Source of the DNA: Amycolatopsis dendrobii | GTDB taxonomy: Bacteria > Actinomycetota > Actinomycetes > Mycobacteriales > Pseudonocardiaceae | DNA length: 64,000 nt | Assembly (NCBI RefSeq): GCF_014145675.1 | Contig: NZ_JACGZW010000007.1 | Span: 310,001-374,000 of the forward strand | Direction: 5' to 3' | Shown: positions 27,338-35,961 of the stretch, piece by piece | Layout of the letters: every line of letters begins with the position of its first letter | Position numbering within the stretch: the stretch's first letter is position 1 | Made by a program: the position numbers and the translations under genes | Notes under the pieces: generated by a model | What the model saw: the letters and a program-made list of their open reading frames with translations, nothing else | The model's database searches: none | Told to the model about the DNA's origin: nothing

Positions 27338-28528
27338 ATGGCACGGATCCTGATCGCGGGCGGGGGTATCGCGGGGGCGATCACCGCGATCGCGCTGCAC
27401 GAGGTGGGGCACGAACCGGTCCTGTACGAGGCTTACGACCGCAGCGCGGAAGGCGTCGGCGCGTTCCTGACGCTCGCGGTGAACGGCCTCGACGCGCTGA
27501 CGCCGTTAGGACTGAAACCGCTGGTCAAAGACCTGGGCTTCGACACTCCGCGGATGACGCTCGGGCTCGGCAACGGCCGCAAGCTCAGCGAGTTCCCGCT
27601 CGGCGGGGCGCTGCCGGACGGCACCGTGAGCCAGACCGTCCTACGCTCCGATCTCTACGTGGCGCTGCGCGACGAAGCAGTCAGACGCGGCGTGCGCACG
27701 GAGTTCGGCAAGCGACTGACGGACGCGAAACAGACGGCGGACGGCGTCACCGCGTCCTTCGCCGACGGCACAAAATCCGAAGGCGACCTGCTGATCGGCG
27801 CGGACGGGCTGCGGTCGACAGTCCGCCGGATCCTGGATCCCTCCGCCCCGTCGCCGCGGTACGTGCCGCTGCTCAACACCGGCGGTTTCGCGCGCGGCCT
27901 CGACCTCGACGACGAACCGGGCATCATGCACATGGTGTTCGGCCGCAAGGCGTTCTTCGCGCACGTGCTCGCCCCGGACGGCGCGGTCTGGTGGTTCGCG
28001 AACGTGCCGCACGCCAGCGAGCCGACCGAATCCGACCTCGCCTCGATGCGCGGCCCCAGTTGGCGCGAACGACTGCTCGACCTGGTCCGCCCGGACCGCA
28101 CTCCAGCCACCGCGATCATCGAGGCCAGCGAAAACATCTACGAACCATGGGCGACGTACGACTTCCCGACAGTCCCGGTGTGGCATCGCGGCCGGATCGG
28201 CCTCATCGGCGACGCCGCGCACGCGACGTCACCGGCGGCCGGTCAGGGCGCGGCGATGGCGATCGAGGACGCGGTGACGCTCGCGATGTGCCTGCGCGAC
28301 GTCTCCGACCCGGCGGCCGCGTTGACCACCTTCGAGGCGTTGCGCCGCGAACGGGTGGAAGCCGTTGTGGCCCAAGGCAAACGCAACGGCGACGCCAAGG
28401 CTCCCGGCCCGGTCGGCCGGGTGCTGCGGGACTTCTTCATCACGCGCGCGATGCGCAAACCGGCCACCGACGACCCGAACCGGTTCATGTGGGAGCACCG
28501 GATCGACTGGGCGTCCCCGGTCTCGTGA
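27338..28528 (+). CDS. FAD-dependent monooxygenase (UbiH/PHBH type)
   Basis: The 396-residue protein has the FAD-binding Rossmann motif ILIAGGGIAGAITAIALHE at the N terminus, the DLLIGADGLRSTVRR motif near residue 155 and the GDAAHATSPAAGQGAAMAIED ribose motif near residue 290. This is a class A flavoprotein hydroxylase of single-component type, using NAD(P)H and O2 on an aromatic substrate. It is shorter than rifampicin monooxygenases of the Rox type. A GAAGGGG box precedes the ATG. The TGA stop lies within the 40-bp palindrome. Confidence 0.9.
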   Translation: MARILIAGGGIAGAITAIALHEVGHEPVLYEAYDRSAEGVGAFLTLAVNGLDALTPLGLKPLVKDLGFDTPRMTLGLGNGRKLSEFPLGGALPDGTVSQTVLRSDLYVALRDEAVRRGVRTEFGKRLTDAKQTADGVTASFADGTKSEGDLLIGADGLRSTVRRILDPSAPSPRYVPLLNTGGFARGLDLDDEPGIMHMVFGRKAFFAHVLAPDGAVWWFANVPHASEPTESDLASMRGPSWRERLLDLVRPDRTPATAIIEASENIYEPWATYDFPTVPVWHRGRIGLIGDAAHATSPAAGQGAAMAIEDAVTLAMCLRDVSDPAAALTTFEALRRERVEAVVAQGKRNGDAKAPGPVGRVLRDFFITRAMRKPATDDPNRFMWEHRIDWASPVS

Positions 28529-28564
28529 GTGTTTATCCCGGTTCTAACCGGGATAAACACTCAC
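28525..28564. repeat. 40-bp palindrome, family 1, copy C (between convergent genes)
   Basis: Two 19-bp arms pair perfectly around a 2-nt centre; outer arm GTGAGTGTTTATCCCGGTT. It contains the TGA of the monooxygenase (28526-28528) and ends 6 bp before the dcd stop, so it serves both convergent genes. It shares outer arms with copy A and the GGTT..AACC centre with copies A and B. Confidence 0.85.
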
Positions 28565-28570
28565 AAGGGG

Positions 28571-29152
28571 CTAGCGCCAGGTGTCGACGCGGTGGAAGTT
28601 CTTGTACGCGCGGCTCGGTGTCGGCCCGCGCTGCCCCTGGTAGCGGGAGCCGGCCTCGCTGGAGCCGTACGGGAATTCCGCCGAGCTGGACAGCCGGAAA
28701 ATGCACAGCTGACCGATTTTCATCCCGGGCCACAGCGTGATCGGCAGGTTCGCGACGTTCGACAGCTCGAGCGTGATGTGCCCGGAGAAGCCGGGGTCGA
28801 TGAAGCCCGCGGTGGAGTGGGTGAGCAGCCCGAGGCGGCCGAGCGAGGATTTGCCCTCGAGCCGTCCGGCGAGGTCGTCGGCGAGCCGGACCTGCTCGAA
28901 CGTGGACCCGAGCACGAACTCGCCGGGGTGCAGCACGAACGGCTCGTCGCCCTCTTTTTCGACCAGCGAGGTCAGCTCGTCCTGCTGCAGCTGCGGGTCG
29001 ATGTGGGTGTATTTGCTGTTGTCGAAGACCCGGAAGTAACGGTCGAGCCGGACGTCGATGCTGGACGGCTGGACCATGGCAGGGTCGAAGGGGTCGATGC
29101 CGAGGCGGTCGGCGTCGAGCTCTTTGCGGAGGTCACGGTCACTGAGCAGCAC
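28571..29152 (-). CDS. dcd: dCTP deaminase (probably bifunctional, dUMP-forming)
   Basis: The 193-residue protein is a complete trimeric dUTPase-fold deaminase: MLLSDRDLRKELDADRLGIDPF at the N terminus, HPGEFVLGSTFE, RLEGKSSLGRLGLLTHSTAG, FIDPGFSGHITLEL and the C-terminal RYQGQRGPTPSRAYKNF. It deaminates dCTP. The actinobacterial type, as in M. tuberculosis, also hydrolyses the dUTP product to dUMP; this protein matches that group, but I did not verify each residue. It overlaps the start-distal end of the MpaB-like gene by 14 bp. Confidence 0.95.
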   Translation of the reverse strand: MLLSDRDLRKELDADRLGIDPFDPAMVQPSSIDVRLDRYFRVFDNSKYTHIDPQLQQDELTSLVEKEGDEPFVLHPGEFVLGSTFEQVRLADDLAGRLEGKSSLGRLGLLTHSTAGFIDPGFSGHITLELSNVANLPITLWPGMKIGQLCIFRLSSSAEFPYGSSEAGSRYQGQRGPTPSRAYKNFHRVDTWR

Positions 29153-30347
29153 GGATGCAGCCTATCGGGCGGGCAGGCGCGGCCGGGGCACCCCTCCGTC
29201 CGAACACCGCGTCCATCCGCTTGAGATACCGCCGCCGCCCGAACGCGCCGAGTGCTTCCTGCAGCGCAGTCGCGCCGGGGACGAGCTGCCGGACCGTCTC
29301 GGCCGCGTAATTCACCCCCGCCGCGGCGAGCACCGCGGCCTGCGCGACCGGGTTGTCCGGCAGCCCGAGAAAGTCGGCGTTGTCGCGGCCGAGCACGAGT
29401 CGGCTGATCGCGGAGTGCACGCCGACGTTCACCTGCGCGAGCACCTTCCCGGCGGCCCCGCGCCCCTCGCCGATCGCGGCGTGCGTGTCGACGAGGGCGC
29501 GGGCGAGCCGTTTGGAGTCGTCGTCGGGGATGAACTCGGTGGCGGCGAGCATCCAGAGCAGCCGCCAAGCGTCGTCCTCATCGGCGGGCAGCAGTTCGTC
29601 GGCGACGCCCATCAGCCAGCCGACATAGCGCCAAAGATGCAGGATGTCGGCCTTCTCGCGGGCGGTGTAGCGGAGGCCGAGCAGCTGGGTGCCGAAGACG
29701 TAGACGAGCGAGAAGAGGAGAAGCGTGCCCGCGGTCTGGACCTGGTTGACCGGCCGGTCCCACCGGTCGTAATCCCAGTCCGGCCGGTTGTTCATCGCAC
29801 GCCGGACGTGCGCGTGCACGAGCCGGATCCTCAGCGCTGCTTGGTACCCCGTGCCGTGTTTTTGGAGCGCCCCCGGCGTGGTGACGTCAATCCACCAAGC
29901 CGCGGTCTCCACCAGCCGCCGCGGTGCCCGATGCTCGATTTCCCCAGTGCCGACCAGCGATTTCGTCGCGCGCGAGGCCAGGTAGCCGCCCATGAGCGAC
30001 ATGTCGCCAAGCGGGAAGAGCCCAAGCAACCCGGCGCGAGTGATCGCCTTCGCGCCGCGGAGGAGCCGTTCCTGGTCGACCCAGTACGGGGTGGCTTCGA
30101 CCTGCTCGACGAACTGCTTCAGTTCCGGCGGCGCTTGCTCCCCGGCGAGCGCCCGGTCGACTCGGCTTTGATTGTGCGGTTCCCGATGCAGCCACTCGAC
30201 GACCGCGTCGGCCAGGGCGTCTTCCTGCTGCGCGAAGGTCCGGAGCCGGTTGAGCTGCGCTTCGTCCGCGGTGGCACCTCGGGTCCGGGCTGCCAGGCGG
30301 AACCCGCCTTGGCGGAACATCTCGGGAGACATCTCGGGGTCGTCCAT
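29139..30347 (-). CDS. Oxygenase MpaB family (DUF2236) protein
   Basis: The protein has 402 residues from the ATG at 30347 (MDDPEMSPEMFRQGG); the longer frame runs into the tRNA gene and is not used. It is mostly helical and holds the DUF2236 motif RIRLVHAHVRRAM, whose His and Arg coordinate haem in relatives such as latex-clearing protein and MpaB. Two hydrophobic helices (LLLFSLVYVFGTQLLG, AAVLAAAGVNYAA) may touch the membrane. Haem-b dependent oxidation is likely by family; no substrate is known. It overlaps dcd by 14 bp and is probably transcribed with it. Confidence 0.82.
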   Translation of the reverse strand: MDDPEMSPEMFRQGGFRLAARTRGATADEAQLNRLRTFAQQEDALADAVVEWLHREPHNQSRVDRALAGEQAPPELKQFVEQVEATPYWVDQERLLRGAKAITRAGLLGLFPLGDMSLMGGYLASRATKSLVGTGEIEHRAPRRLVETAAWWIDVTTPGALQKHGTGYQAALRIRLVHAHVRRAMNNRPDWDYDRWDRPVNQVQTAGTLLLFSLVYVFGTQLLGLRYTAREKADILHLWRYVGWLMGVADELLPADEDDAWRLLWMLAATEFIPDDDSKRLARALVDTHAAIGEGRGAAGKVLAQVNVGVHSAISRLVLGRDNADFLGLPDNPVAQAAVLAAAGVNYAAETVRQLVPGATALQEALGAFGRRRYLKRMDAVFGRRGAPAAPARPIGCIRAAQ

Positions 30348-30461
30348 CGCGCACCTCCGCACCGTGGGTCGACAACAAGTGTTGTCACTTTGCCGGGTGG
30401 GCGTCAAGGCGTGGCCCGCTGGACATGGGGGTGCCGTGGTTGTGTATGCTGGCGGAGCACT

Positions 30462-30532
30462 GCGGATGTAGTTCAATGGTAGAACATCAGCTTCCCAAGC
30501 TGAATACGCGGGTTCGATTCCCGTCATCCGCT
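30462..30532 (+). tRNA. tRNA-Gly(CCC)
   Basis: The acceptor stem GCGGATG pairs with CATCCGC and is followed by discriminator T. The D arm is GTTCAATGGTAGAAC, the anticodon loop TTCCCAA with anticodon CCC between stems TCAGC and GCTGA, and the T arm is GCGGGTTCGATTCCCGT. CCA is not encoded. A TATGCT box at 30445-30450 with TGGACA at 30420-30425 is a plausible promoter. A terminator follows. Confidence 0.97.
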
Positions 30533-30542
30533 CTCATAGAGA

Positions 30543-30587
30543 AGCCCCAGGTCAGTGGTTGTCCACTTTAGACCTGGGGCTTTTTTT
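30543..30587 (+). terminator. Intrinsic terminator of tRNA-Gly
   Basis: AGCCCCAGGTC (30543-30553) pairs with GACCTGGGGCT (30571-30581), followed by a run of seven T. Confidence 0.9.
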
Positions 30588-30666
30588 ATCCGCGCTTTTC
30601 ACTTCTCGGGTGCCATTAACTGATCGACGTCCAAGCCTGAGCCCTCGGAGAGGGGGAGCCCGCGGA

Positions 30667-31191
30667 CTAACGTCGACCAAGCGTAGGCAGGCCGCCGCTG
30701 ACGATCCGGACATACCTGCGCCTGCCCTTGCCGACGCCGTGTCCCTCTGTGTTCCGGGAGGTTTGGCCGTCAGTTCGCAGGCGACCGTCCGCACGGCAAC
30801 TCGTGTCGCTCATTCGCCCCTCAGCAAAGTCAGGCGTGTGACGCACGGAGCCGCGTCTGCTCTGGGTCGGAGTCGCGATCGGCGACTCATTGAGCTTGGT
30901 GCGGCACCGTTCCGCCCGTGTGAGGAGTTCGTCTCGCCGCCACACACGCTCAGGCAGATTTTCGAACGCCTTGATCAGGGTTCCTGCTTCGTGGTGCAAC
31001 CCCACGCGCCTGCTCTCGGCGACGAGGGGTGACTTGAGTTTGTTCTTCCCCTGAGAGACTTGGTACGTCGCCAAGTGAGCTCTCACCCCACGTTCCAGTA
31101 GGTCGAGCCGCCGAAGCAGGCTCCGATACCTCTTGAGAAGCCGCTCGTCTCCTCCCACGAGATAGCGAGCGGCCGCCTTCCGTCCTGCCAT
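30667..31191 (-). CDS. Doubtful hypothetical protein in the post-tRNA patch
   Basis: A 174-residue frame. Its first 110 residues are Lys/Arg/Glu/Leu-rich and helix-like (RYRSLLRRLDLLERGVRAHL, LIKAFENLPERVW), while the tail looks non-coding. Base and codon use here are less GC-biased than in neighbouring genes. No domain is recognised. It may be a decayed gene of an integrated element. The rest of the interval 30588-31298 shows nothing else I can support. Confidence 0.3.
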   Translation of the reverse strand: MAGRKAAARYLVGGDERLLKRYRSLLRRLDLLERGVRAHLATYQVSQGKNKLKSPLVAESRRVGLHHEAGTLIKAFENLPERVWRRDELLTRAERCRTKLNESPIATPTQSRRGSVRHTPDFAEGRMSDTSCRADGRLRTDGQTSRNTEGHGVGKGRRRYVRIVSGGLPTLGRR

Positions 31192-31298
31192 GTAGCTGCA
31201 ATCGCGCGAGCCAAGCTGGACGTTCCGCCGCGCAGATCACAATTCATCCGACACGGTCGTCGCAGCGGCCTTCTCGCGTCGTGCCTCTGCCGGAGGCG

Positions 31299-31712
31299 CT
31301 AGGAAGGCAACAAGGTGAACGAGGAAATATGCCTTGGCTTGACAATCGAGAAATGACGCGTATCGAGGGTAGCCACCCGCGTGATGCCAAGACGCTCGGC
31401 CAGCGCGATGACGCACGCATCGGCGGTGCCCAACGGGAGATCAGCGTACTTCTCCACCAGGTCGGCTGCCCGCGCGATATCGGCGAGCATCATGGACTCG
31501 ACGGTGTAGAGACCATCCGCGACGTCGCGAAGAAAATCGGCTTCCGCTGAGGCGCCAGCACGCGAACCAAGCATGTAGCCAATCTCCACGAGCAGCGGCT
31601 CCGGCAGGACCAGTGGCTCCAGAGTCGAAGCCAGAAGTTCGGTACAGCCTTCATGGTCGTCATCGCGCCGGTTGCCCATGGCGACCACGACTCCAGTGTC
31701 GACCAGGATCAC
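31299..31712 (-). CDS. PIN-domain toxin (VapC-like)
   Basis: The 137-residue protein has the PIN ribonuclease acidic set: Asp5 (ILVDTGVVVAM), Glu43 (LVEIGYML), Asp98 (GTADACVIALAE) and Asp117 (TLDTRHF). Length and motif order match VapC toxins, Mg2+-dependent endoribonucleases. The GTG start overlaps the upstream gene's stop as GTGA, the usual coupling in toxin-antitoxin pairs. Confidence 0.88.
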   Translation of the reverse strand: MILVDTGVVVAMGNRRDDDHEGCTELLASTLEPLVLPEPLLVEIGYMLGSRAGASAEADFLRDVADGLYTVESMMLADIARAADLVEKYADLPLGTADACVIALAERLGITRVATLDTRHFSIVKPRHISSFTLLPS

Positions 31713-31963
31713 GCCGACTTGCCCGATCCGCCGCCAAGCTCTCGACGGGCCACTTCCTTGACACGTCGGCCGAGATCATGTTCGCCTTCGAACACACCTA
31801 CCGTGCGAAACCGGCGACGTGGCGGTTCAGCGCCTGGTGGCACCTCCGCCAGTTGCCGAAGCGCCGCCAACGCAGCGGATACCCGTTCGTCAGGAACCGC
31901 CTCGAGGAGGCGGCGAGCCTCTTCACGAGGAGCACCCGGATCCGGGGCTTCGCTAGTCGCCAT
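31709..31963 (-). CDS. Probable antitoxin partner of the PIN toxin
   Basis: The 84-residue protein is charged, with a helical middle (REEARRLLEAVPDERVSAALAALRQLAE) and a basic Arg-rich stretch before VGVFEGEHDLG. No standard antitoxin DNA-binding motif is obvious. The call rests on size, position immediately upstream and 4-bp overlap with the PIN gene. Confidence 0.7.
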   Translation of the reverse strand: MATSEAPDPGAPREEARRLLEAVPDERVSAALAALRQLAEVPPGAEPPRRRFRTVGVFEGEHDLGRRVKEVARRELGGGSGKSA

Positions 31964-32090
31964 GCCCCCATCCTAGCTGCAACCACACACAATTCCGACG
32001 AACGCGAACTACGCAGTGCTGTCGTGGGCACACTTGGCGTTGCCCCACTGGTTAAGTACGACCTCGCAGCCGGACTTAGTGTTGCCCGTA

Positions 32091-33473
32091 CTACCCGGCC
32101 TCAGTCATCGCGTCTTCCTTCGGAGCAGACGGCGTTGCCCTGCGGTGGAACCAAAACAACCCGCACAACACCACCAGCCACACCACTCCGACCACCAGCG
32201 CCAGGCGGGTGTCCTCGGCGAACGCCATCACCACGAAGATGAACACCATGAACACCATCGTCAAAACCTGACCCACCGGCCAGAACGGCACCGGGAACGC
32301 CAAATCCGCAGCGGACGAACCGCGGCGGGAGCGGTAGTGGGTAAGCAGGATCATGAACCACACCCACACCGTCGCGAACGTGCCCACCGACGCGATCAGC
32401 AGGAAAGCGCTGTCCGGCAACAGGTAGTTCAGAACGACAGCGAGGCTCAGGGCCGCGGCGACGACGAGGACGGTCATCCATGGGATGCCGTTACGCGTAA
32501 CCCGGGCCATGATCGCGGGAGCCTGGCCACGTCGAGCCAGGCCGTAGATCATCCGTCCGGCGCCGAAGATGTCGCTGTTGATCGCGGACAACGCGGCGGT
32601 GACCACGACGATGTTCAAAACTGTTGCGGCGGAATGCAATCCCAGGCCGGCGAAGATTTGGACGAAGGGGCTTCCGGAGGTGCTGATCGTGTTCCACGGG
32701 TTCAGCATCATGATGATCGCCAGCGTCGCCACGTAGAAAAGCAGCACCCGAACCGGGACCGTATTGACCGCCTTGGGCATGGCGGTGCGCGGGTCTTCGG
32801 ATTCGGCTGCGGTGAGGCCTAAAATCTCCGTGCCGCCGAAGGCGAACATCACCAACGCGAACGACGCGATGAAACCGCTGATGCCGTTGGGGAACCAGCC
32901 GCCGTGGGACCACAGGTTGGTGACACCGCCGGAATTGGCGCCGAGGCCGAAGATCAGGATTGCCGCACCGCCGAGGATCATCGCGACGATGGCGACGACC
33001 TTGACCAGAGTGAACCAGAATTCCAGCTCACCGTAGACCCGTACGCTCACCAGGTTCGCGGCGGCGATGACCAGGATCGTCAGCACCACCCAGATCCAGC
33101 GTGGCACGTCGGGGAACCAGAATCCCATATACACAGCCAAAGCCGTGACATCGGCGACGCAGACGATCACCATCTCGAACGCATACGTCCAGCCGGTAAG
33201 AAACCCAGCCAAGGGACCCAGGTGCTTCCTGGCGTATTCGCCGAAAGAACCGGGCGCGGGATCGTTGACGGCCATCTCGCCCAAAGCGCGCAGCACGAAG
33301 AAAATCGCCGCGCCGCCAATGAGATATGCGAGCAACACCGACGGCCCGGCCTTGGCGATCGTGTCCGAGGAGCCGTAGAACAATCCGGTGCCGATCGCCG
33401 AGCCCAAGGCGATGAACCGGATGTGCCTGCCGTTCAACCGGCGGCTCAAACCATCCCCGGACTTCGTCGTCAT
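32091..33473 (-). CDS. APC-family amino acid permease
   Basis: The 460-residue protein has about 12 membrane helices. Helix 1 carries the unwound-helix motif IALGSAIGTGLFYGSS, and the loop GEMAVNDPAPGSFGEYAR, the PAPGSF variant of the family, follows helix 2. A TEILGLTAAESEDPRTAMPKA motif occurs in helix 6-7. This places it with GabP/ProY/CycA-type amino acid:proton symporters; the substrate is not determined. The gene is isolated, next to the toxin-antitoxin pair. Confidence 0.9.
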   Translation of the reverse strand: MTTKSGDGLSRRLNGRHIRFIALGSAIGTGLFYGSSDTIAKAGPSVLLAYLIGGAAIFFVLRALGEMAVNDPAPGSFGEYARKHLGPLAGFLTGWTYAFEMVIVCVADVTALAVYMGFWFPDVPRWIWVVLTILVIAAANLVSVRVYGELEFWFTLVKVVAIVAMILGGAAILIFGLGANSGGVTNLWSHGGWFPNGISGFIASFALVMFAFGGTEILGLTAAESEDPRTAMPKAVNTVPVRVLLFYVATLAIIMMLNPWNTISTSGSPFVQIFAGLGLHSAATVLNIVVVTAALSAINSDIFGAGRMIYGLARRGQAPAIMARVTRNGIPWMTVLVVAAALSLAVVLNYLLPDSAFLLIASVGTFATVWVWFMILLTHYRSRRGSSAADLAFPVPFWPVGQVLTMVFMVFIFVVMAFAEDTRLALVVGVVWLVVLCGLFWFHRRATPSAPKEDAMTEAG

Positions 33474-33603
33474 TGACGGTTACCTCCCGAAATCGGCGGC
33501 CCGCGGCGCGAGCGGGTCGGCACAGTAGAACTGATCCGGCCTCGGCCGCCCAACCGACGACAACGGGAAAGCGTCTGCGATTTCAGACAGTCCACATAGG
33601 ACG

Positions 33604-34254
33604 TCAGCCTTCCACCAATTCCCACGGCGCGCCCGGCTCCGCCCGGTCGAACACCTGGCCCGGCGCGGCGAGCAGGGTCGACGCGACGTCCGGGTACAGC
33701 TGCACGACGTGTTCCAGTTCCAGGCCCTCCACCTCGAAATCCTCCGCTTCGGGAACCTCGAAGCCGACGAACAGCCACGTGCCGTCCTGCTCGCGGACCA
33801 CTTGGCGGACCGCCCGCGCCGGCGCGTCCGCGGTCGTTCCGATTTCGGTCAATCCGGTGCTCAGCTGGACTTCCTCCACCGGCGAACCGGGGTGCGTCCA
33901 GGCTGCGATCCGGGCCTCCCGGTGCACGAGATCCTCGTCCAGGTCATCGGAATCCGACACCGAACTGAGCAGCCAGGTACGGCGGTCCGGGTCCCAGTCC
34001 GCGGCCATCCCCGGCGGCACGTCGGCCAGCGCGACCAGGTGCGGCAGCAGGGTCACCGCCTCGCGCAGCGCCGTCGCGCCGAACAGCTGGCGGTTGACCT
34101 CCATGTCCTCTTCGAACTCGGCGCCGTCGCTGATGAACCAGTCGTCGTCATCGTCAAGGACGACGAAGGCCAGCTTCTCCGGATGATCCACCAGGTCGTG
34201 CGCGATGATCACCGGGGATTCCGGGTCCTGTCGCAGCGGCCATTCCTCGGACAT
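33604..34254 (-). CDS. Acidic hypothetical protein, tandem paralogue 1
   Basis: The 216-residue protein is strongly acidic and soluble. About half its residues match the neighbouring gene, with shared features WFxSDGxEF, TWLL, GSPxEEVxLSxGLxxIGT, ADAPARxVR, DGTWLFVGFEVP and LYPDV. The ATG at 34254 follows GGGGAGTGAAC. It overlaps nothing but lies 2 bp from the paralogue. The WFxSDG segment recalls DUF2185/Imm33-like proteins, a weak hint. Function is unknown. Confidence 0.7.
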   Translation of the reverse strand: MSEEWPLRQDPESPVIIAHDLVDHPEKLAFVVLDDDDDWFISDGAEFEEDMEVNRQLFGATALREAVTLLPHLVALADVPPGMAADWDPDRRTWLLSSVSDSDDLDEDLVHREARIAAWTHPGSPVEEVQLSTGLTEIGTTADAPARAVRQVVREQDGTWLFVGFEVPEAEDFEVEGLELEHVVQLYPDVASTLLAAPGQVFDRAEPGAPWELVEG

Positions 34255-34256
34255 GT

Positions 34257-34925
34257 TCACTCCCCGTCGTCGATTACCTGCAACCACTCGGCATCCGGAG
34301 CCTCGCGGAAGAACACCTCGCCCGGTTCCGCGTCCAGCAACTCGACGACGTCCGGGTACAGCTGCGCCACGTGCCCGAGCTCCAGGGTGTCAACCTCGAC
34401 GTCGGTCTGCTCGTCGGGATCCGGCACCTCGAAGCCGACGAACATCCACGTGCCGTCTTCTTCCCGGCTGACGTAACGCACACTGCGCGCCGGTGCGTCC
34501 GCCGCGGTGCCGATCTGCATCAACCCCAGGCTGAGGTTCACCTCTTCCATCGGCGATCCGGCGTGCGGCCAAGCAGCGGCGCGCGCCTCCCGGTACGCGC
34601 GGGCCTCGTCGTCATCGCTCGGCACGAGCGGCGAAATCAGCACCCAGGTCCCGTTGCCCGCGTCCCACTCCGCACCCATCCCGGCTGGCAGCTTGGCCAG
34701 CGCGGTCAGCTGCGGCAACAGCTCGACGACGTCGTGGAGGCACATCGTGGCGAACTGCTCTTCGTCGAGTTCCGGGTCTTCGCCGAACTCCGTGCCGTCG
34801 CTGACGAACCAGCCTTCCTCGTCGTCGAGCAGCACGTGATCCAGCTCCTCGGGCCGCTCGATCAGCCCCCGGGCGACGAGCACCGCCGCGTGCGGTTCCT
34901 GCCCCATCGGCCAGTCCTGCGCCAT
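34257..34925 (-). CDS. Acidic hypothetical protein, tandem paralogue 2
   Basis: The 222-residue protein is the upstream member of the tandem pair. It has the same order of motifs (GWFVSDGTEF, GSPMEEVNLSLGLMQIG, ADAPARSVRYVSREEDGTW, MFVGFEVPDPDE, LYPDV). The ATG at 34925 is used rather than the one at 34961, because similarity to the paralogue (MxxxWPMxQxP) begins there. No known domain is certain. It is most simply a recent gene duplication whose copies are co-transcribed. Confidence 0.7.
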   Translation of the reverse strand: MAQDWPMGQEPHAAVLVARGLIERPEELDHVLLDDEEGWFVSDGTEFGEDPELDEEQFATMCLHDVVELLPQLTALAKLPAGMGAEWDAGNGTWVLISPLVPSDDDEARAYREARAAAWPHAGSPMEEVNLSLGLMQIGTAADAPARSVRYVSREEDGTWMFVGFEVPDPDEQTDVEVDTLELGHVAQLYPDVVELLDAEPGEVFFREAPDAEWLQVIDDGE

Positions 34926-35039
34926 CCCCGCTCCCCACCTCGTGTCCACGTGCGGGCCCATCCCACCAGACCCGCCCGCTCAGGTGCACAGCGCGTCTCC
35001 GGCAGGAAATTCCACGCTCGTTGGATTAGGCTCGAGGGC

Positions 35040-35417
35040 ATGGTGCTGCCCGAACGTCTCGCCCGGTTCAACCGCGTGGTCACCAACCGGGTCACGAAAC
35101 CCTTCGCCGACAAACTGCCCGGATTCGGGGTGGTCGTGCACCGCGGCCGGAAGTCCGGCCGCGAATTCCGCACCCCGCTCAACATCTTCCGCACCGACGA
35201 CGGATTCGTCGTCGCGCTCACCTACGGACCGGACGCCGACTGGGTCCGCAACGTCCGCGCCGCGGGCGAGGCGGAGGTGATCACGCGCGGCCGTAAATAC
35301 CGCGTGCGCGATCCGGAACTCGTGCATGATGAGTCGCGCCGGCCGATGCCGCCCGGGGTGCGGCAGTTCCTCGGACTGGTCGGCGTCACGGATTTCCTTG
35401 TGCTGAAACGAGAATGA
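35040..35417 (+). CDS. Deazaflavin (F420)-dependent nitroreductase-family protein
   Basis: The 125-residue protein is a split beta-barrel of the DDN family. Visible features are the basic HRGRKSGREFRTPLNIFRTDDGFVVAL block, which binds the F420 phosphate tail, and DADWVRNVRAAGEAEV. Relatives reduce diverse enones, quinones or nitro groups with F420H2. A GNAT gene follows 12 bp later and is probably co-transcribed. Confidence 0.85.
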   Translation: MVLPERLARFNRVVTNRVTKPFADKLPGFGVVVHRGRKSGREFRTPLNIFRTDDGFVVALTYGPDADWVRNVRAAGEAEVITRGRKYRVRDPELVHDESRRPMPPGVRQFLGLVGVTDFLVLKRE

Positions 35418-35429
35418 GGGGGAGCGCGG

Positions 35430-35960
35430 ATGCTCACGGGGAAGCTGGTGCGGCTGCGGGCGATCGAACCGTCGGACGCCGAATCGTTTTACCGCTGGAT
35501 CCACGACCCCGAGGTCGGCCGGTACATGACCGGCGACCATCCCCGTTCGCTCGCTCAGCTGCGCAAATGGGGAGAGGAACGCCCCGTCAACAAGTACGAG
35601 AACGTCGCGCTCGGCATCGAATCCCTCGAAACGGGCAAGCTCATCGGTGCCGTCGACCTGCGCGATGCCCGCCCAGAGATCGGTCGCGCCGAACTGGACA
35701 TCTACATCGGCGAGACCGACCACTGGGACGGCGGATACGGCACCGAGGCGTTGAAACTCATGTGCCGCTACGGGTTCAACGTGATGCGGCTGCACCTGAT
35801 CGCGCTCTGGGTGGTCGCCGAGAACGAGCGCGCCCGGCACGTCTACCGCAAGGTCGGGTTCGTGGAGGACGGCAGGCACCGCGAATGCCATCGCGGGCCC
35901 GACGGCAAGTACCACGACATGTACCTGATGAGCCTGCTCGAGCCGGAGCTGAACGACTGA
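35430..35960 (+). CDS. RimJ/RimL-type GNAT acetyltransferase
   Basis: The 176-residue protein has the GNAT motifs VRLRAIEPSDAESFYRWIHD, GxVDLRD, the IYIGETDHWDGGYGTEALK acetyl-CoA loop variant and VAENERARHVYRKVGFVEDG. This is the RimJ/RimL-like subgroup acting on protein N termini or small molecules; the acceptor is unknown. GAGGGGGAGCGCGG precedes the ATG. Confidence 0.9.
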   Translation: MLTGKLVRLRAIEPSDAESFYRWIHDPEVGRYMTGDHPRSLAQLRKWGEERPVNKYENVALGIESLETGKLIGAVDLRDARPEIGRAELDIYIGETDHWDGGYGTEALKLMCRYGFNVMRLHLIALWVVAENERARHVYRKVGFVEDGRHRECHRGPDGKYHDMYLMSLLEPELND

Positions 35961-35961
35961 G

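Noticed and set aside
27338..28528. Rifampicin monooxygenase (Rox) next to rph
   Set aside because: The protein is only 396 residues and has no RAE; MarR control and length fit a general aromatic hydroxylase better.
30348..30527. N-terminal extension of the MpaB-like gene
   Set aside because: It would translate through the tRNA-Gly gene (the MTGIEPAYSAW peptide is a known tRNA artefact). The ATG at 30347 is the real start.
30462..32090. Attachment-site repeat of the tRNA-Gly 3' end
   Set aside because: I looked for a second copy of GGTTCGATTCCCGTCATCCG downstream and saw none, so an integration boundary cannot be shown.
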